Assembly (NCBI GenBank): GCA_019454045.1
Contig: SKCR01017978.1
Location: forward strand, 62,001 to 126,000
Source: Zanthoxylum bungeanum
Lineage: Eukaryota; Streptophyta; Magnoliopsida; Sapindales; Rutaceae
DNA: 64,000 nt
Reading direction: 5' to 3'
Below the pieces are notes generated by a model that saw nothing but the letters and a program-made list of their open reading frames with translations, was not told the origin of the DNA and did no database searches. Positions 57,631 through 64,000 of the stretch are shown here, piece by piece (the first letter of the stretch is position 1; each line of letters opens with the position of its first letter). A program made the translations under genes and the position numbers.

Positions 57631-58238
57631 ACCTGATGTCTTGTATACTTTGAGCATGTGCAGTCGCTATCAGGCCGATCCAGGTGATGGTCACTGGATT
57701 GATGTAAAGAACATCCTTGAGTATCTTAGACGAATTAAGGATGCTTTCTTAGTCTATGGGGAAGGAGAACTTGGGGTGACTAGGTTCACCGATGCAAGTT
57801 TTCAAACCGATAAAGACGACTGTAAGTCACAATCGGGGTATATATTTTATTTGAATAACGGAGCAGTGAGCTGGAAATCTTCCAAGCAAGATACTGTTAC
57901 CGATTCAACAACAAAAGTGGAATATATTGCTACGGCTGAGGCAGCAAAAGAATCATTTTGGATCTATAAATTCCTAATTGGATTATGAGTAGTTCTATTA
58001 GCAGCTGAGCTGGGCTACAACACAGGCTAAGGAACCACAGTCTCATCAATGATCCAAGTATGTACTTCAACGATTTCATCTGATTCGTGAGATTATACAT
58101 CGTGGCAATGTCAAGATTGAAAAGATCGCATCAGATGACAACCTTCCAGATCCGCTGATGAAAGCTATTTCTCAGTAAACGTTTGAGCGACATGTACATA
58201 GTTCAGGTGTTAGATACTTGAGTGATTGGCTATGAGCC
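57631..58238 (+). pseudogene. Copia C RNase H
   Basis: TDASFQTDKDDCKSQSGYIF near 57788, GAVSWKSSKQDTV near 57861 and YIATAEAAKESFWIYKF near 57920, then a TGA near 57986. The distal part survives as scattered text to VFERHVHS-like residues near 58190; TGGGCTACAACACAGGC shows a deletion compared with A (YCDNSGAIAQAK). It is the clearest RNase H of the three copia copies. Confidence 0.88.
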
Positions 58239-58249
58239 AAGTGGGAGAT
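58239..58249 (+). other. Polypurine tract of copia C
   Basis: AAGTGGGAGAT before TGTTGGACAATT, the same as in copia A. Confidence 0.88.
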
Positions 58250-60074
58250 TGTTGGACAATTATGACCCATAACATCACTATTTGTAAAGAACATGGTGTT
58301 TTTGTACAAATTAATTATGTGACAAAGGAAATTGATATTTTATCATTTTGTAATTGGATTACTTGGATATATAAATTATAAAAGTACATATGGTTAAACC
58401 AGATTAATAAGATATGAGACAGTATTAATTCACGAACTGTTTAATCATTAAATATCCCTAGTCGTAGTATTATTGAGACTGGACATCGATAATTCGGAAT
58501 ATACTAGTATTACACTTGTGCGCGTTATGGAAGCTTAACGGCATAGTTCTTATATATTTAAGTATTGTATACTTATGCAAGTGTGATAGGAGGTTCTGTT
58601 AGCCGTTAGACCGGGAACAACTTCGCTCTGGATAGACCCCTCGGAGTCCCATTGGTAGTATGACTATGTGTCTATGGGAATCTAAATCAGGGTAGTTGTA
58701 TGTGGTCTTTAACCTAAGACTTACATCGCTAATACTTGCGACAATCAATTTGCTTTGGTTTTGGTCGTCCGGAGCTTTAACGGGTTCTGTGTACGCCTCT
58801 ATTGGGTGTGATGTCAAGATGGGAGTATCACTTCAGTCATATGGAGATGATGATCACGCAGGATACGGTACTAGTACTCTTAAATGCTGCAGCTATCGGG
58901 ATAGTATGACTAGGTCATGATTATATGATTACAGAGACTAGTTACGCGTGATCCGATATATGTTTTGTATGGGGCAGACATAATTCCTACCCTAGTCCTA
59001 GCATGTGACATCCGATACTGGATCGTATTACGCAATATAATGTATAATATGCCTGATATATATTATATATTCTTCGTTGAATATTTCTGGAGAATTGGGT
59101 AGGCACGATGCTTTGCTATAAGCCCAACTATGTCTTGTAAATTGGTGAGAACGTGGTACGTGGTACGCACTTGTTCGGATAGTTCGATGACCGTATTTAC
59201 TGCCAACATATCCAGGGATATCTTAGATCGCTTCCCAAAGATTCACCAACGACATTTGACTCGAACAAAATTAATCTGAGATTAATTATGATAGAGAAAA
59301 TTAATCTGGGATTAATTGCGACAAGAATTTATCTGGGATTAAATTCGTCTAGAAGAGAGAACGCGATTAATTTGAAATTATTCGATTTAAATAATTTATA
59401 CTTAAATTGGATTTTTCTATTTAATTTATTTATTTGGGCTAAAATAATATATTGGATATATTAATTGAAATGGATTTCAATTCGGAATTAAATTGGATTT
59501 TAATTCAAGCGAATGAATTAATTCGTAAGCGACTTTCGTAAAAATTTTGCTAGGCATTATTATTTAATTAAATTGGATTTAATTACGTCACGACGAAAAA
59601 TTCATTTAATCGGATTAAACGAACCCGGGCCCAAAGTGTGTTGTGTAAGCCAACTTGAATTTGGAATTTAATTGGGTGGGACCCACAACTTACATCACAT
59701 GTCACTCATTGATGTGAGTAGTTGGCAAAACTTAAATGTTGCATTTAAGTAATATAACAACCAACTTTTGCATTACGTTTTTGGAAAAAAAAAAATTCAC
59801 ACTCTCTTCCCTTGCAAAAACCATGAGCCTCTCTCCATTGGAAGACAATTTTGTTCTTCAAAATTTGTTCAAGCTAGCACTTAAAGAGTTGAATCAAGGT
59901 GATAGGGAAACCCACCCGAGAGTTTAGAACTCAACAAAAAGGCTTGGAGCTTCTACATCCTTTGAAAGTTTTGAATTTTCTCATTCGTTCAATGTAAGTT
60001 TTTCCACAACTCTACTTGAATTATTCAAACACAAATCTTGTTTAGAGACCTTGGGCATGTGTAGGACACTAACA
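58250..60074 (+). repeat. 3' LTR of copia C
   Basis: 1825 bp, TGTTGGACAATTATG to CACTAACA; matches 21695-23508 but with more differences than the LTRs of G2. It is followed by ATGGTATCAAGAGC, a PBS-like sequence that would normally follow a 5' LTR. Confidence 0.9.
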
Positions 60075-60088
60075 ATGGTATCAAGAGC
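60075..60088 (+). other. PBS-like sequence after the copia C 3' LTR
   Basis: ATGGTATCAAGAGC, identical to 23509-23522. It suggests that another copia internal region once followed this LTR. Confidence 0.75.
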
Positions 60089-60135
60089 TGACAAGAAACT
60101 CACTTGGGTTTGAAACCAAGCAAACCCCCAAGCTA
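60089..60135 (-). repeat. Gypsy G3 LTR terminus, 47 bases
   Basis: Reads TGACAAGAAACTCACTTGGG on the plus strand, the reverse complement of the G2-type LTR end. It is nearly identical to 61049-61095. The rest of this LTR is missing. Confidence 0.82.
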
Positions 60136-61048
60136 GTGGGGGTTCATCAGATGACTAATGATTTTCAATGTCATACTAATAATTTCAACACAAATCCAAT
60201 GTCAAGCTAATGATGGCTCACGTAAATCAGCAAGCACACTTGTTAATTCATGCTTCAACATAAGCACATCAAGCATGTTACTCACTGCAATATGTGTAAC
60301 AAAGCAACCAAACTTGTCTCACAAATTTAACACACAAGCATAAGTAAACTTCAAGAGTCTCATGGCCTCATCAATCCAAAAGCATTTCATTTTGTTTCAA
60401 CACTCATTCACTCAAATGCCTCACCACAACACTCAAAAACACTTGTTTTCCTCACACGTCACAAGATTGCAACAACTTCACAAAGATGGCAAACAAGCTA
60501 GTTCAAGAAAATGCTAGGAGTAATGAAGTGCAATCTGATTTTCTCAAAGTAGATATGAACAATACCTATTGAAAACAAGCTAAGTGACATGCATATGGCA
60601 AGAACAAAGCAACGGTGGTGATGGTTCTTCCTTGGCCGAATCTGACCTGATGCATTTCTTTTTTATTTTGATTTTGAAACTAATAACTTTATAACAATGT
60701 TAAACACGTCCTAGTAACTTACAATTAACAACTAAACACTTGATTCAAACAAAGAACACAAAAGCCCCAATTTTGACCTAAGTAGCCAAAGATTAACTCA
60801 AAGAAATACTCATGATCAATCAAAAACACTCAAGGGCAGAATGTTATTCAAGCTATTTTGATCACAAATCAACAAGAATCAGCAAGAAACAACAAAGAAC
60901 ACACAAGAAACACCAATGGCCAAAACTTGAGGACAAATTCCTTAATGGCCGAAATCAACAACTACAAAAACAAAGATGAATACAAGATTAAACAACATAA
61001 AGGATAGGAAATCAGACCTCAGAACCCTAAGCTCATGATACCAAATGA
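60136..61048 (-). other. Gypsy G3 leader and PBS
   Basis: Reverse complement of G2 leader text (43182-44060). The PBS TTTGGTATCATGAGC (minus strand) is at 61034-61048, next to the LTR. The A-run of G2 is less marked here. No gene. Confidence 0.82.
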
Positions 61049-61862
61049 CAAGAAACTCACTTGGGTTTGAAACCAAGCAAACCCCCAAGCATCTTTCTCA
61101 AAACCCTAAGAACTTTGAATACTGATTTTGTAGGAACAAAACCCAACCAAGATCAGCCCCTAACCACCATGAAACTCACGTCCATGATAACCACAAGCAT
61201 GAAATCAGATTGTATTTTGCTAGCAATGGAGACGCCACTAAGTTGCCAAGCTTAGATAAGTCAATTTGAACTTGAAAAGGGGAATCCCTCCCTCAACAAG
61301 GTTTCGACCATAGCCATGAAAGCTCAAGCTTTTCTCTCTTTCAAATTTTGTATATTACGTTCGTTCTCCAAAATACAAAGAAGAGTCATATAATAAGGGT
61401 TACAAGAGAGTAAAAAGACTAAAATGACCCTAGAGCTAAAATTACCAAAAGCCCTAAGTCAAGCACCTCAACCACGACCATTAAGGTCCTTTTGCACTAA
61501 ATAAACTTAAAGCAAAGATTAGAAGCTAATCTCACTTAAGCTAATTGAGGTGCTTACATGCTATAGTAAATTGACGTGCTTCCGGCTAAGTAGAGATCTA
61601 AGCATAATTAAGCCTAATGGCATAGTAAACCATGCTAATTACATCATAAATAAAGTCAACATATCAAGCACAAATGACAAAAATGCCCCCATTTGGCCGA
61701 ATTCAACATAGTCCCAAAATAGGTCAAATCGAGTCAAAAGGGTGTTGGTGCTGAAGCTGCTCTGCTATGCTTCTGTTTGAGCTGATCTGGGTCAAATGAA
61801 ATAGCTTGGGGACCTCTCTGGTTATGCCCATATGTGTCTCTGGTGTGGTTGGACTCATGTCA
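61049..61862 (-). repeat. Gypsy G3 LTR, complete
   Basis: 814 bp between TGACAAGAAACTCAC and GGACTCATGTCA on the plus strand; a relative of the G2 LTR on the minus strand, with some internal loss. On the minus strand pol sequence is upstream and the PBS downstream. Confidence 0.85.
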
Positions 61863-62268
61863 TTCCCTCATTGTTGAAAAGGATTCGACCTCGAATCTGA
61901 ACCTGCATTAAAAATAAAATAAGTCAGAAACATTAAACATTGCAGGAACGCCAAACTCACCAGAAAGATCAAGCTTGTAAGTATTGTCATTGATCCGCTC
62001 CAAGACTTGAAATGGACCATCTCCTCTTGGTTGCAACTTGGATCTTTTCCTATTGCATATAAAGCCACACCCAATTACCGGGGTCAAACACAATGCGTTG
62101 GAAACCTATTATTCTCACCAACTCTGCCTTTCCCTTATCATTTATACTCCCAAGCTTAATAACAATCAAAGATAATAAATCCATAGGAGTTAAAGAATTA
62201 GAATCATAATCAATCTCATAAGGCAAGTAAAAACTAGAAGGATAAATGCATCTATTATATGCAAACTC
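61863..62268 (-). pseudogene. G3 integrase C-terminal fragment
   Basis: On the minus strand: EFAYNRCIYPSSFYLPYEI near 62268-62210, VIKLGSINDKGKAELVR, VFDPGNWVWLYMQ ending near 62052. A one-base shift follows, then [19 protein letters not shown] near 62035 and [14 protein letters not shown] before the LTR. The catalytic D,D,E are not included. It is more diverged from G2 than G1 is. Confidence 0.82.
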
Positions 62269-62398
62269 TGGCCCCGTTATTGCGTCTGTGATCTTCTTAG
62301 CTCTTTGGCGTGTGATTGGGCCTGTGGGCAATTGCAAAGGCTCTAATATTCCTTGGGTGACTGCATTCATGTCAAATGTTGTCCCTTGGATCATGTCA
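62269..62398 (-). repeat. Truncated gypsy LTR start
   Basis: The minus strand reads TGACATGATCCAAGGGACAA, the LTR start found in G1 (TGACATGATCCAGG). It goes on [14 protein letters not shown] when translated, as in the LTR-coded tail. It then jumps to integrase text at 62268, so nearly a whole element interior is missing. Confidence 0.72.
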
Positions 62399-62795
62399 TT
62401 CTCTCTCTCTTGAAATGGATTCGTCCTCGAATCCGAACCCGGATCATAGATAGTTTTGACAAAATCAATTGGACGATGATATTGAAATATAAAAGAATCA
62501 TACTTGACCACTTGTACCTGTGATGAAAAAGCATAAACAATAGAGAAAATGTTATGGAAAAACTTCACTACCACATCTACTTTCTTTTCACCAGCTCTCA
62601 CAGCTTCATCATCACTCATGGCCATTATCTCAACCATACTTACAAAGACCTCCTCACACACCTGCTCAGCTTCACTATGTTTTTCAACCTCAGAGCACAC
62701 TACCTCACAAGTGTTTACTCCCTCAATGCTCATGGTCTCACAAGCATTTTCACTCACCATGTCACTTATAACACAATTCACAACATTAAAGGCCT
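62399..62795 (-). pseudogene. Gypsy-related pol tail with an unrecognised N-terminal segment
   Basis: On the minus strand an open frame runs from at least 62781. The first 75 residues are acidic and Cys/Val-rich (NACETMSIEGVNTCEVV, EQVCEEVFVSMVEIMAM) and I do not recognise them. Then YDSFIFQYHRPIDFVKTIY and DPGSDSRTNPFQ, the standard gypsy pol end, before the LTR start at 62398. Upstream it stops where the 62796 element begins. The unknown part may be a variable pol insert or spacer of another subfamily. Confidence 0.55.
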
Positions 62796-63107
62796 TGATG
62801 AGTGGTATTTATATCACTATTTCCCACTCATTTAACTTAATATTTTGTATAGTTTCTTGAGTTTTATGAACGTTTTGATGTGTTTTATTGTTATTTTGCA
62901 GATAAATAAAGTTTGGACAGCACTGGAGGCAATTTGGGGCAAAACCGGACAAAAATGCGTCAACAGGGTTATTTTGGTCTTCTGCGCGTCGCGACGCTGG
63001 AGCACTGCGCGCCGCGACGCCCAGCGTGTGCCGGTTCTGCTAAAATGCGACATGGTCAAACGGGTCAACAATTTGAAAAGTTTGGACTTTGCTAAAATGC
63101 GCCGTGC

Positions 63108-63387
63108 CACGTGTCACCATCACATCCGATCTGCTAACGTACGCCGTGCCACGTGTCAACATCATATGCTACCGGACACTCTGACATGACACGTGTCGCC
63201 ACGTGTCGCCATCCATTGTGCCGACAGTTGTACAGTCAGCCGCCATGCCACGTCAGCGCCACGTCATCGCCACGTCGCCTCCGCGTCAGCATGACGTCAT
63301 CACAATAATTGAGAATTAGCCGCCTTGACACGTGTCGCTTGCACAGTCAGCCGCCTTGCTACGTGTCGCCGTCTCATTGTGCCACGT
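63108..63387. promoter_or_regulatory. Cluster of ACGT-core (G-box/ABRE/C-box type) motifs
   Basis: Twelve ACGT cores in 280 bases: 63109, 63137, 63151, 63191, 63201, 63250, 63261, 63272, 63294, 63330, 63361 and 63384. Five are CACGTG (63108, 63150, 63190, 63200, 63329) and one is the palindrome TGACGTCA (63292-63299). Most lie in a repeated GCCACGTGTC/GCCACGTC phrase. In plants these are binding sites for bZIP and bHLH factors; function here is inferred. Confidence 0.75.
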
Positions 63388-63442
63388 CGACAAATGAGCG
63401 TCGCGACGCGCGCACAGTGACCAAACAGTGAATTTTTTTTGC

Positions 63443-63450
63443 TATAAATA
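63443..63450 (+). promoter_or_regulatory. TATA box
   Basis: TATAAATA in the context GCTATAAATAGGC, a near-perfect plant TATA box, 56 bases after the ACGT cluster. Transcription would be expected to start about 30 bases on, near 63475-63485. Confidence 0.75.
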
Positions 63451-63758
63451 GGCGCGAATTTTCAGTTTTCATTGTACCTTTCTCTCTCTTGATCTCTCTC
63501 TTCTAGAGAGAGTTTCTCTCTCTAGAATTTTTATTTTATTTTTTAGTTTTTTTTTTTATTTTTAGTTTTGTAAATAATTTTAATTACTTTTTGTAATAAT
63601 AGTAATTTAATTTTACTTTTTACTTTTTACAGTTTTACTATTCACCATGTTGAAATAATTTCCTCAGCTAGGGTGAAAGGTAATTCTTCTACTATTGCTA
63701 TTTAGATTAATCTCCCGTAAAAATAATATATTAACTATTTAAAATATTGACTTAATAA

Positions 63759-63854
63759 GGGATACCGCTATATTGGTCGGTTGGTAATTTAATTTTAATC
63801 TGTTTTAAACCTGACTAATCAAGGATACCGCCAGACTGGTCGGTTGGTAAATTT
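63759..63854. repeat. Two-copy direct repeat
   Basis: GGATACCGCTATATTGGTCG at 63760 and GGATACCGCCAGACTGGTCG at 63823, each followed by GTTGGTAA(A)TTTA, about 63 bases apart. The purpose is unknown; they lie downstream of the putative promoter. Confidence 0.75.
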
Positions 63855-64000
63855 AACACAAGTTTATATATTATTTTATAGGAGATATCTAAATTAGTAG
63901 TAGTAAAAGTAATTCCTTTTACCTAGTATTTTTATTTTATTTTATTTTACTTTTCAGTATTTTTATTTTATGTATTTATTTTTATAGTCCTAGTTATGTG

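Larger units (their letters stand above)
21695..60074 (+). mobile_element. Ty1/copia retrotransposon C, split by a 28.8 kb nested insertion
   Basis: 5' LTR 21695-23508 and leader to 24590; then D and its passengers; then the rest of the leader, gag from 54322, pol, polypurine tract and 3' LTR 58250-60074. The leader text on the two sides joins exactly once one copy of gtggg is removed (GGGTGGGTGCAATTTTGG), as the uninterrupted leader of copia A predicts. Without the insertion the element would be about 9.6 kb. No 5-bp duplication flanks the outer LTRs: ggtga on the left, atggt on the right. The right LTR is followed by a second PBS-like sequence. Confidence 0.9.
62796..64000 (+). mobile_element. 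Putative LTR of another element, right end outside the window
   Basis: Starts TGATGAGTGG, abruptly replacing gypsy pol sequence. It has a promoter-like layout: GC-rich part with GCGTCGCGACGC palindromes (62980-63020, 63400), a dense ACGT-motif cluster, a TATA box at 63443, then pyrimidine-rich CTCTCTCTT text and an AT-rich part. No protein motif is seen in any frame. An LTR identity is inference, because neither the terminal CA nor a PBS can be seen. Confidence 0.45.

Noticed and set aside
62549..62860. Overlapping plus-strand frames of 93-103 codons
   Set aside because: Opposite strand carries the gypsy pol tail in a better frame.
1..64000. A novel gene system such as a biosynthetic or defence cluster
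   Set aside because: Every coding trace I could identify belongs to retrotransposons; no other conserved gene or operon-like grouping is visible.

Overview
This window is plant nuclear DNA made almost entirely of nested retrotransposons. The case for a flowering plant, probably a eudicot, is the mix of long-LTR Ty1/copia elements and Ty3/gypsy elements primed by initiator-Met tRNA, plus L1-type LINEs carrying the zf-RVT C-terminus. I find no intact host gene, tRNA, rRNA, CRISPR array or bacterial feature. Every protein-coding remnant is transposon-derived and broken by frameshifts or stops.

Layout. (1) 1-14454 is a Ty3/gypsy element (G1) whose 5' end lies outside the window. A 10.05 kb Ty1/copia element (A, 2880-12932, target duplication gatat) sits inside its integrase gene. 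G1 itself sits in a LINE (14455-15151). (2) 15161-21694 holds old copia remnants: a minus-strand gag/protease piece, its PBS and a long LTR with a 764-bp tandem duplication and a second LINE tail, then a plus-strand relative of the same LTR. (3) 21695-60074 is one copia element (C), split by a 28.8 kb insertion at 24591-53387. That insertion is bounded by gtggg duplications and LTR ends TGTAGG/CCTACA. (4) The inserted element (D) looks non-autonomous: LTRs of about 2.36 kb, no recognisable genes, and an internal region built of several families of short tandem repeats (10, 29, 44, 47, 53 and 90 bp). (5) Inside D lie a solo gypsy LTR, a LINE with ORF1 joined to the end of ORF2 (14-bp target duplication), a second partial copia (B), and the best-preserved element, a gypsy (G2, 42206-50702, target duplication agatt). 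(6) 60075-62795 is a minus-strand gypsy mosaic. (7) 62796-64000 looks like the start of another LTR-type promoter, with a dense cluster of ACGT-core motifs upstream of a TATA box.

Copia B is joined back into a D LTR at 37635-37638 through a 4-bp microhomology, and B and C share the same nonsense codon in gag. The simplest reading is that a segment running from the D 5' LTR to the copia integrase was tandemly duplicated (unit 1 about 28942-37638, unit 2 about 37639-56086), after D had inserted into the copia element. Unit 1 then lost most of the D interior and gained the LINE.

How the parts relate: the autonomous families (copia and gypsy) encode the usual Gag, protease, integrase, reverse transcriptase and RNase H. 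D encodes none of these and would depend on a partner. Nothing here looks able to move now as written. Many of the frameshifts, however, are 1-2 base indels, so assembly error should be excluded before G2 is called dead.
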